Shown here: in pieces, positions 7,867 to 17,619 of the stretch
Layout of the letters: each line of letters starts with the position of its first letter
How positions within the stretch are numbered: the stretch's first letter is position 1
Assembly: GCA_002373675.1 (NCBI GenBank)
Contig: DFLF01000005.1
Coordinates: 81,667 to 145,666, forward strand
Direction: 5' to 3'
DNA from: Pseudobutyrivibrio sp. UBA3626
Lineage (GTDB): Bacteria > Bacillota > Clostridia > Lachnospirales > Lachnospiraceae
Length of the DNA: 64,000 nucleotides
The notes under the pieces: generated by a model
The model's database searches: none
Told to the model about the DNA's origin: nothing
What the model saw: the letters and a program-made list of their open reading frames with translations, nothing else
Position numbers and translations under genes: made by a program

Positions 7867-10536
7867 TTATTTCTTTGCTCTTGAATCATGACAGGTAAAG
7901 TACAATATCTGCTTATCCTCAGATAATTCTTCAATAAGTTCCAATGCCATATCTATTTTATCTTCATCAAAATTAGTAAGGGGATCATCTAATATAATTA
8001 GTGGCTTCTGTTTTTCATACATAATATCTATTAAAGCAAGCCTTGCACAAAGAGAAGCCAAATCCTTGTATCCCGCACTTAGATAACCTTCCTCTTTGGA
8101 ACTTCCTTCATAACTAACTGATACACCAAGCTTTGTATCAATATGAAAATCTTCACTAGATATTTCTCCACTATCAGAAATAATTCTTTCTAGGTATTCT
8201 CTCATACCTTTTTGAAGAGGTCGCATATATGTTGAAAGGAACCTATCTTTTGCTTTAGTAAGAAAGCTGGCTGTTTGCTTTAAATAATTAACTTTCTTCT
8301 CATATTCTCCCAGTTGCACCCTGAGTTCATCAATCTGATTACTGCTCTCCTGGCAGGCATCTATACTTTCTCTAACATCACGAAGCTGCACACGGGTTTG
8401 ATTAATTTCTTCGTCAAGAGTATGAATGTTCTCGTCTATCTCTCTTTCTCTATCCTGCAATTCTTCAATAGACATTGTCTCATGGTAATCTTTATTCTCC
8501 ATCTCAAGTTTTTTAATGGTATTCTCTTTCTCAGCAACTTTTTCAGAAAGCTCCATATACTGACGACGGTGAGTTGCAACAAATCCTATCTTTTGGCTTA
8601 TATTTTCTCCGGTTGCAAGAGGGAATCTGTTAAGGAAAGCTGCAACTTTCTTCATTTTAGCTTCCCTTTCTTCAATTATTGTAGACCTTTCTTTATCGTC
8701 GTTAAAATAAGCTATATATATCTTGTTATCTTCTTTTATTCTTTGAATAAGCTCTATCTCAGCGTTAGTCTCATACAAATCATCTAATCCATAGCACACT
8801 TGATAATGCATAAGTTCTGTATATAAAGCCACTTCAAGACTTGTTAATTCTTCTAGAGCATTTCCACCAACTTCAACAGCTTTTTCTTCATTTGCAAGAA
8901 GAGTGTCATACTTTTCAGCTTTAATCTCAATATCTGATACCATTTGCTGCAATGTATCATTAGCATTTACAAGATAATCCGACAAGAAATCCTTACATAT
9001 CTTGTCTGACGTCTCATATTCACTCTTAGTCTGTTCATATTTGCTCTTTGCCTCATTATAGTTCTTCTCAAGCTCTTCTATCAAAGTCTTAGATACGCGG
9101 GCTTTCTTGCGATTAACTGTAACGCATACTCCGAATAACACCATTGAAATAGCAATACCTGCTATTCCCATAATCAGCCCCATCGTTGAGTCAACAAGGA
9201 GAAGTGAAGCTATTGAACCAACAAGAACAATGGCTCCAATAATAGACAACATAATAATCATAGGTTTATTATTGGAATCCTCATCTCTCATTCCTTCTTC
9301 ATAAATGTGCTTTTGCTGTTCAAAGTACTCTCTGGTTTCTTCAATTCTACCCTGCAATCTGTTAACATTTTCTGCTTCATTTCGAATTATCTCTAACTCT
9401 TCCTTTGAAGGCTTTTTCTTCGCAAAGTAGTATTTTAGTTCAGCTAGTGTATCTTTATCTTCTTCAGATAGCTGGGCATGTTCCTTTTGAACTCTAAGCT
9501 CAGAAAGCCTGTTGGCTCTCTCCATCCAATCATCTATTACTTCATCACTAAGAGGCTCATCAAATAACCTTTTTAGCTCGTCAAGCTTCTCATCGTCTGG
9601 CATATTCTTCTGAATATTATCACAACTAGTCTGTAACACATCTATATCTTTCGACAAATCAAAATGCTCTACCAGTTCTTCTTCAGTTGGTATTCCATTT
9701 GCAAAGAAATCGTCCATCTTATCCAGACTTTTCTTCTCATCTTCATAATTCTTAAGAAGGGATTTATATTCTCCAATCAACTGGTCCTTTTCACTTTGTT
9801 TGCTGATTCTATCTTTATACTCTTCCTTTTCTTTGACCAGTTTCTTTCTTTCTTTTTCTTTGTTCTCAAGCATTCTATTATGCATCCTCTGCGATTCAAC
9901 GTAACTGTCTAATCGATCTGCATCTTCTTTTAGAATACTAATCTCATCTTTAATTCTAAGATTAAGACCTCTTGTCTCATCCTTACCATTCCTTGTATAA
10001 GTCTTAATCTCCTCGTTTATCCTTTTAATAGCTTCGTCAAAGTTGTTGATATCATCCTGAACAGTTACAAGATCTCCCAGCTTTCCATTAATGGCATTTG
10101 TCATCTCAGGTTTTAGTGAATTCTGGGGAATATATATAGATTTTGCGAAAGAATCTCTGTCTATTCCAAATAATTCTTCGCCCACCTTATCGCTATAATC
10201 CATTGATGCAAGATTAGTCTCTGCATCATATAATGCAAATACATCTTCTTTCTCTTTTGAGCCAAAAATTCTCTCTATACGATACTTCTTATCATCAACT
10301 GTAAATGTGAGACTTCCTCCATAAGTGCCCTTATCCCACGGATTATACTGCTTTCTGTCATTAAGTCCACTTGCCCTGCTAGAAGGATTACCATAGAACA
10401 TTGCTTTTATAAAAGAGCATAAGGTAGTCTTACCCCATCCATTGTCTTCTTTTAGAATATTGAGGCCATCATTAAAATCTATTTTTTTGTCTTTAAATTT
10501 GCCATATCCTGTGATGTGGCAGGATTCTATTCTCAT
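7867..10536 (-). CDS. YhaN/SbcC-like coiled-coil ATPase
   Basis: An 889-residue SMC/Rad50-type ATPase. The N-terminus MRIESCHITGYGKFKDKKID and the Walker A variant DNGWGKTTL (near residue 34) are typical of the YhaN group (AAA_27). Long coiled coils cover about 180-390 and 480-760, interrupted near residues 425-475 by two hydrophobic helices (IIMLSIIGAIVLVGSIASLL and a second one), so the protein may be membrane associated. The Walker B end is LIILDDPLTNFD near 855. Its start overlaps the stop of the upstream metallophosphoesterase gene by 4 bp, showing translational coupling. The two likely form a Mre11-Rad50-like nuclease-ATPase pair acting on DNA ends. Confidence 0.85.
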   Translation of the reverse strand: MRIESCHITGYGKFKDKKIDFNDGLNILKEDNGWGKTTLCSFIKAMFYGNPSSRASGLNDRKQYNPWDKGTYGGSLTFTVDDKKYRIERIFGSKEKEDVFALYDAETNLASMDYSDKVGEELFGIDRDSFAKSIYIPQNSLKPEMTNAINGKLGDLVTVQDDINNFDEAIKRINEEIKTYTRNGKDETRGLNLRIKDEISILKEDADRLDSYVESQRMHNRMLENKEKERKKLVKEKEEYKDRISKQSEKDQLIGEYKSLLKNYEDEKKSLDKMDDFFANGIPTEEELVEHFDLSKDIDVLQTSCDNIQKNMPDDEKLDELKRLFDEPLSDEVIDDWMERANRLSELRVQKEHAQLSEEDKDTLAELKYYFAKKKPSKEELEIIRNEAENVNRLQGRIEETREYFEQQKHIYEEGMRDEDSNNKPMIIMLSIIGAIVLVGSIASLLLVDSTMGLIMGIAGIAISMVLFGVCVTVNRKKARVSKTLIEELEKNYNEAKSKYEQTKSEYETSDKICKDFLSDYLVNANDTLQQMVSDIEIKAEKYDTLLANEEKAVEVGGNALEELTSLEVALYTELMHYQVCYGLDDLYETNAEIELIQRIKEDNKIYIAYFNDDKERSTIIEEREAKMKKVAAFLNRFPLATGENISQKIGFVATHRRQYMELSEKVAEKENTIKKLEMENKDYHETMSIEELQDREREIDENIHTLDEEINQTRVQLRDVRESIDACQESSNQIDELRVQLGEYEKKVNYLKQTASFLTKAKDRFLSTYMRPLQKGMREYLERIISDSGEISSEDFHIDTKLGVSVSYEGSSKEEGYLSAGYKDLASLCARLALIDIMYEKQKPLIILDDPLTNFDEDKIDMALELIEELSEDKQILYFTCHDSRAKK

Positions 10537-11627
10537 ATATCCAGATTCTCTCCTTTAAGAGCCTTAATACCAAGTTCAACTATTAAGGACTTATCTTCAT
10601 CACTAATATCCTGTTTCTCAAGAAGTCTGATAAATTCACCTTTTAGACTTTTGTCATTAGAATAACTTGCATAATCAATCTCTACTGTTGTATTATCTTT
10701 TACCTTAAAGAAAAAGAATTTATCATCAAATTCTCTCTTGATTCTTCTAATATCAATGTCAACTAATTCATTCATATTAGTCTTGCCCACTAGCACAACT
10801 TCAACAAGATCATTGTAGATAATATCATCCACTGCAGCGTGTATATTATCTATAATATCAACCATAGAATCTGTAGGCGATACTTCTACTTCTAACCTGT
10901 GAATCTCTCTTAGTGCAAAAGGAACAAATGTATCTGATATTTTGTTATCTTCACCGATATCAAGAAGCACAAAACCTTTCTTACCCGTCTCATCAAATCC
11001 TCGACCTTCAAGACAGCCCGGGTACACATATATCCCTCTATCGTCTAATTGTTCTCTCTGATATTTATGAATATGTCCCAGGGCAAGATAATCTATGTTC
11101 TTATTCTTAAGGTCATTGAAATTAACCTCATATATCTCTTTCTCACCTTCATAATTAGCTGCTCCTGAATGTAATGTAACAATATTACATTTACCGGGAT
11201 CAAGAACAAGACTAAGTGCAACATCTTTATAATTATCTTTCGAAAGTTCTACACCCTTAATAACCACGTCTCCATATTCGTATTTCTTCCAGTTGTTCTG
11301 GTCAAACAACTTGGCATTCTTCGGGATTTCATACTCATCATCAAACACACCGCCTGTGTCATGATTACCTTTAAGAAATACAAAATCAATATCCGGATTA
11401 TTCTTTACTAATTCAATTATATGTTTAACCGCAGACTTTCTTTTAGTACCCCTGTCAAATATATCTCCAGCAACCAGTATAATATCTACTTCATTATCAT
11501 TTGCATAGGCTACCAGTCTATCAAAGTTCTCTAGTAATTCATCTCTTCTCTCCTTTGCCTTCTCTGGTGACAAAATATTCTTAAGAGGCGATTCCAGATG
11601 AAGATCTGCGCAATGAATGATTCTCAT
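10533..11627 (-). CDS. YhaO/SbcD-like metallophosphoesterase
   Basis: A 364-residue calcineurin-like phosphoesterase of the SbcD/Mre11 group. Metal-binding motifs are in order: HCADLHLES (D-x-H), AGDIFDRG, LKGNHDTGG (GNHD), and late His motifs TLHSGAANY and ALGHIHKYQ. It is the probable nuclease partner of the coupled YhaN-like ATPase downstream (4-bp overlap). The ribosome binding site AAAGGAG lies 6 nt before the ATG. It is likely a DNA repair exonuclease complex; the exact substrate is not shown by sequence. Confidence 0.88.
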   Translation of the reverse strand: MRIIHCADLHLESPLKNILSPEKAKERRDELLENFDRLVAYANDNEVDIILVAGDIFDRGTKRKSAVKHIIELVKNNPDIDFVFLKGNHDTGGVFDDEYEIPKNAKLFDQNNWKKYEYGDVVIKGVELSKDNYKDVALSLVLDPGKCNIVTLHSGAANYEGEKEIYEVNFNDLKNKNIDYLALGHIHKYQREQLDDRGIYVYPGCLEGRGFDETGKKGFVLLDIGEDNKISDTFVPFALREIHRLEVEVSPTDSMVDIIDNIHAAVDDIIYNDLVEVVLVGKTNMNELVDIDIRRIKREFDDKFFFFKVKDNTTVEIDYASYSNDKSLKGEFIRLLEKQDISDEDKSLIVELGIKALKGENLDI

Positions 11628-11773
11628 TTAAGACTCCTTTTTCCTTCTACAAATCTCTATATATTGTACTCTACCACATTCATTAGGTCAAATTATACTG
11701 TTCCACTTCTTGTTTTTTATTATCTTAAATGTAATAATTATAATTAGTAGTTTATAAGGAGTAGTTAGATTAT

Positions 11774-12640
11774 ATGATTATATGCAAATATGTAGTAATA
11801 TTCTTCTTCTATAGTATGCTTGGTTTTATATATGAGTCAATCTATTCTTCTGTTAACAAACATCATTGGCAGAATAGGGGTTTCTTCTATGGGCCAATAA
11901 TTCCTATATATGGTGTTGGCGCATGTGTGGGCACCCTACTTTTCTATGACCTTCACATTCCCTTTCTGGAAAATGCCAATGTCATTGTGATATTTTTAGT
12001 AGGATATCTAGGAAGTATCATATTAGAATATACTACCAGTTATGTTCTTGAGAAAATCTTTCATGCCGTGTGGTGGGATTATAGCAACAAATTCCTTAAC
12101 ATTCATGGAAGAGTATGTCTTAGCGCATCGATAGGTTTTGGTGTGGCGGCAATTATCATTGTTAAATGGTTGATTCCCTGGGTAGAAAAAATAGTATCCT
12201 ATTTTCCAGACGCATTAATGGTTAGCCTTTCTCTTATATTTATTTTCCTTTGGGGAATAGATTTCGCACTTACTATATCTGCACTGTCTAATTTCCAAAG
12301 AAACTTTAACAGGATAGAGAAGGAATATACAGAGAAAATGACTCAGCTTTATGACAATATAGAAAGTAGCGTTGTTGCTAAAAAGGATGGAATAACAAGC
12401 GCTGCCGGATCCTTTATAGAAAAACACGAAACTCTTCAAGAAGCTGTCAATACATTAACCAGCGCAAAACATGGTATAATAAATAACAAAGAGAAACTTC
12501 TAGAACAAGAGGTCAATTCTATTATGGAATCCACATCCGAAATCGAAAAAGAAGCCTTGTCTCGTATCAGTGAATTCAAGACAGAGGGAAAGAAAAAGAA
12601 AATTACAGATATAATAAAAGAAAAATTACGCCGGCATTAA
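11774..12640 (+). CDS. PF06541-type membrane protein (CmpB/ABC type IV-like)
   Basis: A 288-residue integral membrane protein of the family often labelled putative ABC-transporter type IV. Four or five hydrophobic segments occupy residues 1-175. Family hallmarks include GFIYESIYSS, NRGFFYGPIIPIYGVGA and VWWDYSNKFLNIHGR. The last 110 residues form a charged coiled coil (EKEYTEKMTQLYDNIESS onward) that should lie in the cytoplasm. AAGGAG lies 12 nt before the ATG, a rather long spacing. The family has no settled function. The gene is convergent with ddh, and a shared terminator separates them. Confidence 0.75.
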   Translation: MIICKYVVIFFFYSMLGFIYESIYSSVNKHHWQNRGFFYGPIIPIYGVGACVGTLLFYDLHIPFLENANVIVIFLVGYLGSIILEYTTSYVLEKIFHAVWWDYSNKFLNIHGRVCLSASIGFGVAAIIIVKWLIPWVEKIVSYFPDALMVSLSLIFIFLWGIDFALTISALSNFQRNFNRIEKEYTEKMTQLYDNIESSVVAKKDGITSAAGSFIEKHETLQEAVNTLTSAKHGIINNKEKLLEQEVNSIMESTSEIEKEALSRISEFKTEGKKKKITDIIKEKLRRH

Positions 12641-12713
12641 GTGTATTACTAATCTTTCAGCAACTACTGAAGAAGTCGAAAACAGGGAATAGATGTGGAT
12701 AATTATTAATAGA

Positions 12714-12761
12714 AAAACCGCCTGGGTCATTCATATAATATTGAATAACACAGGCGGTTTT
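12714..12761. terminator. bidirectional terminator
   Basis: AAAACCGCCTG (12714-12724) pairs perfectly with CAGGCGGTTTT (12751-12761); inside, ATTCA pairs with TGAAT. The A-run on the left and T-run on the right let it end both the rightward membrane-protein gene and leftward ddh. Confidence 0.85.
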
Positions 12762-12772
12762 AATTATGCCTT

Positions 12773-13756
12773 TTATAGCATATGAGCTCTAATATCTTCG
12801 TCTGATTTATTAATTAGATAAGCAGGTGCTATATCAAATACTGTCTTAGCTCCAACAACACCTTCTTTGGAAAGTCTGTCCACTGCTCTTGCAAAACTAA
12901 TAATAATACTTGATGTAAATCCCGGATTAGAATCTAACTTAATTGAGTATTCAACAACATGTGTATCTTCCAAATCCCATCCTGTCTTACCACTTCTAAT
13001 AACAAATCCGCCATGAGGAATTCCGCTATGATTCTTATTGAACTCTTCCTCATCAATAAAATGTACTGTTGTGTCGTAATCTGCAAAGTAGTTAGGCATT
13101 TCACAGATTTCCTTCTCTATAGCCTTAGCATCAGCTCCATCCTCTAATACTACGAAGCATTCACGAGTATGCATCTGTCTTGTAGTAAGCTCTGGGTTGC
13201 TTCCGCTTCTAACGGCTTCAAGAGCTTCTTCTACCGGAATAGTGTATTGTTTTGCATTCTTGACACCCTTAATCCTTCTAATGGCATCCGAGTGACCCTG
13301 ACTTACACCTTTGCCCCAGAATGTATAATCTGCTCCGTCAGGAAGGAATGCATTACCATATAGTCTCATAAGAGAGAACATTCCAGGATCCCATCCACAT
13401 GAGATAAGACCAACGTGATTATTTTCTTTACATGACTTATCTACATTTGCAAAATGTGTAGGAATGTTTGCATGAGTATCAAAAGAATCTACTACATTAA
13501 ACATCTTTGCATACTCTGGTGTCTGCTTAGGAAGGTCAGTCGCAGATCCTCCACACAATACCATTACATCAATCTTGCCTTCATAAGAAGCAACATTGTC
13601 AACTGAGTCTACTTTAACACCCTGTGTCTTAATCTTAAGAGTTGATGGATCTCTTCTGGTAAATACAGCTACAAGTTCCATGTCATCGTTTTGCTTAATT
13701 GCTGATTCCACACCTCTTCCCAGGTTACCGTATCCGATTATTCCTATTCTTGTCAT
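12773..13756 (-). CDS. ddh: meso-diaminopimelate dehydrogenase
   Basis: About 327 residues. It reductively aminates L-2-amino-6-oxopimelate to meso-DAP with NADPH, a one-step branch of lysine and peptidoglycan precursor synthesis. The Rossmann motif GYGNLGRGVE starts at residue 8. Other conserved stretches are CGGSATDLP, SCGWDPGMFSLMRL, GKGVSQGHSDAIRRI and ALTTRQMHTRE-like PELTTRQMHTRE. The start chosen is ATG-ACA, giving MTRIGIIGYGN, about 10 nt after AAAGG. An in-frame ATG six bases upstream is also possible; the still longer frame begins with a GTG inside the ribosome binding site. trpB lies 60 bp upstream on the same strand. Confidence 0.95.
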   Translation of the reverse strand: MTRIGIIGYGNLGRGVESAIKQNDDMELVAVFTRRDPSTLKIKTQGVKVDSVDNVASYEGKIDVMVLCGGSATDLPKQTPEYAKMFNVVDSFDTHANIPTHFANVDKSCKENNHVGLISCGWDPGMFSLMRLYGNAFLPDGADYTFWGKGVSQGHSDAIRRIKGVKNAKQYTIPVEEALEAVRSGSNPELTTRQMHTRECFVVLEDGADAKAIEKEICEMPNYFADYDTTVHFIDEEEFNKNHSGIPHGGFVIRSGKTGWDLEDTHVVEYSIKLDSNPGFTSSIIISFARAVDRLSKEGVVGAKTVFDIAPAYLINKSDEDIRAHML

Positions 13757-13815
13757 TTTCATCACACCTTTCGTTTTAATAATCTTTTTACATAATACTC
13801 TATGCTTAAATATGT

Positions 13816-15192
13816 CTACACATTTACTTCTGGCACATTCTTAAGACTTTCCTTGATATCTTCATCTGTAGGAATATAATCTGTCATTGTACCATTATTA
13901 AAGTCTTCATATGCGTACATATCAAAGTATCCTGTTCCTGTAAGACCAAAGACTATTGTCTTCTCTTCACCTGTCTCTTTGCACTTCATCGCCTCATCAA
14001 TAGCTACCTTAATAGCATGTGAACTCTCTGGTGCCGGGAGTATTCCCTCTACTCTTGCGAACTGTTCTGCCGTCGCAAATACCTCTGTCTGAGCTACGCT
14101 GGTTGCCTCAATAATGTTATCTGCTTTAAGCTGAGATAGCACAGAAGACATACCATGATATCTGAGTCCACCTGCGTGAGATGGAGATGGCATAAAGTCA
14201 TGTCCTAATGTATACATCTTAGCAAGTGGACATACCTTTCCAGTATCGCAGAAATCGTATGCATATATACCCCTTGTAAGTGATGGACACGAAGCCGGCT
14301 CTACAGCAACAATTCTATAATCATCCTTACCTTTAATCTTATCTCTTACAAATGGAGAAATTAATCCTCCAAGGTTAGAACCGCCTCCAGCACATCCAAT
14401 AATAATGTCTGCTTTCTCACCATACTTCTCAAGGGCAGTCATTGTTTCGAGACCTATAACCGATTGATGAAGAAGTACCTGATTAAGAACAGATCCAAGA
14501 ACATATCTATATCCTTCTTCTGATGTTGCCTTTTCAACCGCTTCAGAAATAGCACAACCAAGAGAACCATTACCATTAGGGAACTGCTTATTAATCGCCC
14601 TTCCAACTTCTGTTTCCATAGAAGGTGATGGTGTAACACTGGCGCCATATGTTCTCATAACTTCTTTTCTCTGTGGCTTCTGATTATAAGAACTCTTAAC
14701 CATGAACACCTTACAATCGAGGTCAAAATAAGAACATGCCATAGAAAGTGCTGTTCCCCATTGACCTGCACCAGTCTCTGTTGTCACACCCTTAAGTCCC
14801 TGAGTCTTGGCATAATAAGCTTGTGCAATAGCAGAATTCAGCTTATGAGAGCCGGATGTATTATTACCCTCGAACTTATAATAAATCTTAGCCGGAGTTC
14901 CAATTTTATTCTCTAGGCAATATGCTCTTACCAGAGGAGAAGGACGAAACATCTTATAGAAATCTCTAATCTCCTGTGGAATATCAATATATGCATCCTT
15001 ATCATTAAGTTCCTGCTTCGCAAGTTCTGTACAGAACACATGCTCTAATTCCTCTAATGTTGCAGGTTCATGTGTCTTTGGATTAAGAAGTGGTGCCGGT
15101 TTATTCTTCATATCAGCACGCAAATTATACCATGCCTTTGGCATCTCTTCCTCTGCAAGATAAATCTTATATGGTATCTTTTTTTCTGACAT
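13816..15192 (-). CDS. trpB: tryptophan synthase beta chain, TrpB2 type
   Basis: A 458-residue PLP enzyme of the TrpB2 subfamily, longer than the usual 390-400-residue TrpB1. It condenses indole and serine. The PLP lysine lies in GSHKLNSA near residue 116. The phosphate-binding loop is CAGGGSNLGG, and ETGAGQWGTALS is the family signature. A C-terminal serine-type cofactor contact FGLTGTGYFDMY is present. No trpA or other trp genes are near. TrpB2 proteins are known to act without TrpA, which fits a salvage role for indole. It is followed by ddh in the same orientation. Confidence 0.93.
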   Translation of the reverse strand: MSEKKIPYKIYLAEEEMPKAWYNLRADMKNKPAPLLNPKTHEPATLEELEHVFCTELAKQELNDKDAYIDIPQEIRDFYKMFRPSPLVRAYCLENKIGTPAKIYYKFEGNNTSGSHKLNSAIAQAYYAKTQGLKGVTTETGAGQWGTALSMACSYFDLDCKVFMVKSSYNQKPQRKEVMRTYGASVTPSPSMETEVGRAINKQFPNGNGSLGCAISEAVEKATSEEGYRYVLGSVLNQVLLHQSVIGLETMTALEKYGEKADIIIGCAGGGSNLGGLISPFVRDKIKGKDDYRIVAVEPASCPSLTRGIYAYDFCDTGKVCPLAKMYTLGHDFMPSPSHAGGLRYHGMSSVLSQLKADNIIEATSVAQTEVFATAEQFARVEGILPAPESSHAIKVAIDEAMKCKETGEEKTIVFGLTGTGYFDMYAYEDFNNGTMTDYIPTDEDIKESLKNVPEVNV

Positions 15193-15235
15193 ATTATCCC
15201 CTTTCCTGTCATAAACGTTTATGTAAATTTATTAT

Positions 15236-17380
15236 TTATTCTGTAGTATTCTCTGCATTAAGTGGTGCAGGTAAATTAACTATAACTTCATTAGACTTTC
15301 TAAATACCGAGTTATTAGACCCCATCTGCTGAACACAGATCACATCACCATTCTTAACACTTTCAGTATCAATCGTTAAGCATTCACCACTCTTATAGCC
15401 AGTAGCAACTTTCTTGCCATTAACATACACCTTACTCCACTTGGTAAAGTTGTGTCCGTATATATGGACTTCATTGCCAAAACTATACATTCTATCAACG
15501 ACCACATCTTTAACACCCATAACAAGATTAGATGCCGGGTACAAATCCTTGCCTTTATAAGCATAATGCTTTCCATATAGGATGTCGTATTGTAGTAGCT
15601 TTAACCCATCCTGGTATTCTTCTGATGTAGTAGATATATCCTTTTCTATCCGATCCTGGTTATAATTAGTCATTACGCCTTCATGAATACCTAATCTATC
15701 AAGATATTCTGGAACCAACTGATATGTAGTAAGATCCATATCTTCTTTCGACATTCCGAAATTATTCCATGTAAGATATTTCGTCTTATACATGTCATGT
15801 GTAGACAATTCGTCTTCTTCTATTCCTAATGTAGGCAGATGGTCACCAAAGAAAATTACGAGAGTATCTTCTCCTCTTTGATCTAATGCTTCACAATAAT
15901 TCTTCATAAAGTTATCCATCTCATGGACTCTGTTAACATAATAGGTCCACTGATTAGTAACTTCTGGTGTCTTTCCGTTGCACTTTACTTTAACAGGCTC
16001 ATAATCAGGATAAGATATCTTAGGATAATTACCATGTGTTCCTACGGTAATTGTGTACAACATATCCTTATTAGGTGTCATGTCCATAGCGTCAAGAGAA
16101 GCTCCAATTAGAATATCATCAGTAGGCCATGCACCCATAGGAGTATAGTCTACAATATCAAGCATCTCTTTACTCTGGAAAGTATCAAATCCCATTAGAG
16201 TGAAAGCATTTACTCTTGAATAGAAATTACCGCCATTATTATGTACTACATGAGAACTATAGCCAATATTTCTAAGATCTGATGCAACTGACTCACATTT
16301 GTCAACATCCTTAAGAATTGTCTTCTGTGGATATTCTCCCGGACCAAAATACCTGCATGACATACCTGTTAAGACTTCAAATTCTGAATTACAGGTTCCT
16401 GCACCAACTACTGGAACAGTAAGATGTCCATAAGAATAATTCTGTTCAAGACTATGTGCAAACGGAGTTACATCCTCAGATGTCTCCATAAAGCTAAGTT
16501 CTGATACATCAAAATACGATTCTAGAAGAACAACAATTATATTAGGTTTCTTATCTTCTTTTATAGTTGTCTCTCTTGTTGTCTCATCAACAATTGCTGT
16601 AACATTCTCTTCATTATAGTCTATTGGTTTGCTCATGCCTCTGTCAAAAGCACTTGTCGAGAAACCATATAAATATCCATAATCAAAGTATCCCTGCTGC
16701 AGATTACCAAAATACGCTGCGAGGATATCCTGCTTCTGAAGGAACTTTGTCACAAGAGGAAGAGATACAAAAAGTGCGACAACAATTATTATCCTAACCC
16801 ATATAGGCGATTTATATGTTACTTTTTTGCCTTTTCTAAATAGATTAATAAGATAAATAATGTAAGCAACAAGTGCCGCAATTAGAATTACAGTTAACCC
16901 GAGACTCAAGTATCCTGTTCCCTGCATTGTAAGTAAATCTGTAATCATATTGAGGTCTGTAAAACCAAATGGCGTTACACGATTATAAAGCACAATACAG
17001 TTCGTAATTCCAAGCGCAACGAAAACAGCAGAAACTATCATTCTGCAAAAGGTCTGTCTCTTAAACAAAATACACAAACTATATACCACATATATAAGGA
17101 AGGAATTATAAAGATATGCTAATGTATGATCCGATACAAAATAACACGCATTAATAAACGAATGCCTAGACATCCATTCAAGTACGAAGCACATAACCAG
17201 AGACAAAGGTATATGAAATATTAGTGCGTGATTTGTCATAAAATCAGACACTTTCTTAATCTTCTCATTATTCTTTATCTTGATTATAAATTTGGGTGTA
17301 GGAATCTTCTTAAAGAATCCCCCTACTTTGCTACCTATATTCTTAAAAAACTTTCCGATTTTGGAAAAAAAGCTTTTCAT
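15236..17380 (-). CDS. LtaS-like sulfatase-fold phosphoglycerol transferase
   Basis: A 714-residue membrane enzyme of the lipoteichoic acid synthase family. The basic N-terminus is followed by five hydrophobic segments (about 50-235) and an extracellular sulfatase-fold domain (about 275-600). Metal and catalytic motifs: NIIVVLLESYFD, VGAGTCNSEFEVLTGM (predicted nucleophile Thr), VVHNNGGNFYSR and FFGDHLPTLG. A C-terminal domain of about 100 residues (VKDVVVDRMYSFGNEVHIYG onward) looks Ig-like and is not part of minimal LtaS. It probably adds glycerol-phosphate units to a cell-surface polymer; the acceptor is unknown. AAGGAG lies 5 nt before the ATG. It is divergent from the 853-residue membrane protein across a tandem palindromic repeat. 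Confidence 0.82.
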   Translation of the reverse strand: MKSFFSKIGKFFKNIGSKVGGFFKKIPTPKFIIKIKNNEKIKKVSDFMTNHALIFHIPLSLVMCFVLEWMSRHSFINACYFVSDHTLAYLYNSFLIYVVYSLCILFKRQTFCRMIVSAVFVALGITNCIVLYNRVTPFGFTDLNMITDLLTMQGTGYLSLGLTVILIAALVAYIIYLINLFRKGKKVTYKSPIWVRIIIVVALFVSLPLVTKFLQKQDILAAYFGNLQQGYFDYGYLYGFSTSAFDRGMSKPIDYNEENVTAIVDETTRETTIKEDKKPNIIVVLLESYFDVSELSFMETSEDVTPFAHSLEQNYSYGHLTVPVVGAGTCNSEFEVLTGMSCRYFGPGEYPQKTILKDVDKCESVASDLRNIGYSSHVVHNNGGNFYSRVNAFTLMGFDTFQSKEMLDIVDYTPMGAWPTDDILIGASLDAMDMTPNKDMLYTITVGTHGNYPKISYPDYEPVKVKCNGKTPEVTNQWTYYVNRVHEMDNFMKNYCEALDQRGEDTLVIFFGDHLPTLGIEEDELSTHDMYKTKYLTWNNFGMSKEDMDLTTYQLVPEYLDRLGIHEGVMTNYNQDRIEKDISTTSEEYQDGLKLLQYDILYGKHYAYKGKDLYPASNLVMGVKDVVVDRMYSFGNEVHIYGHNFTKWSKVYVNGKKVATGYKSGECLTIDTESVKNGDVICVQQMGSNNSVFRKSNEVIVNLPAPLNAENTTE

Positions 17381-17491
17381 GATTTCTCCTTCTTACAACA
17401 TCTATATATCATGTTATAATACTTTTGCACATAAATTGCTGATAAATTATACCACTATAAATGGTTTTTCGCAAGAAATGTGATATAATAC

Positions 17492-17605
17492 GTCATAAGG
17501 TGTCGCGAAGCGACGGATTCCTTATGACCATTTACGTCATAAGGTGTCGCGAAGCGACGGATTCCTTATGACCATTCACGTCATAGGTGTCGCGAAGCGA
17601 CGGAT
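17492..17605. repeat. three tandem two-tier palindromes, 44-bp period
   Basis: Copies start at 17492, 17536 and 17580. Each full copy has an outer stem GTCATAAGG/CCTTATGAC and an inner stem GTCGC/GCGAC closing a GAA loop (TTC on the other strand). The third copy lacks one A and its right outer arm, which is replaced by ATTAGAGGAG, the ribosome binding site of the next gene. A -10 box TATAAT (17484-17489) stands just before the first copy, so the array is probably transcribed as the leader. The architecture matches the elements at 23311 and 39205. Confidence 0.9.
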
Positions 17606-17619
17606 TAGAGGAGTACACT

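Noticed and set aside
17492..17613. CRISPR-like tandem repeats with 44-bp period
   Set aside because: Only three units, spacers of 7 bp that are nearly identical, and each unit is a self-complementary hairpin; no cas genes.
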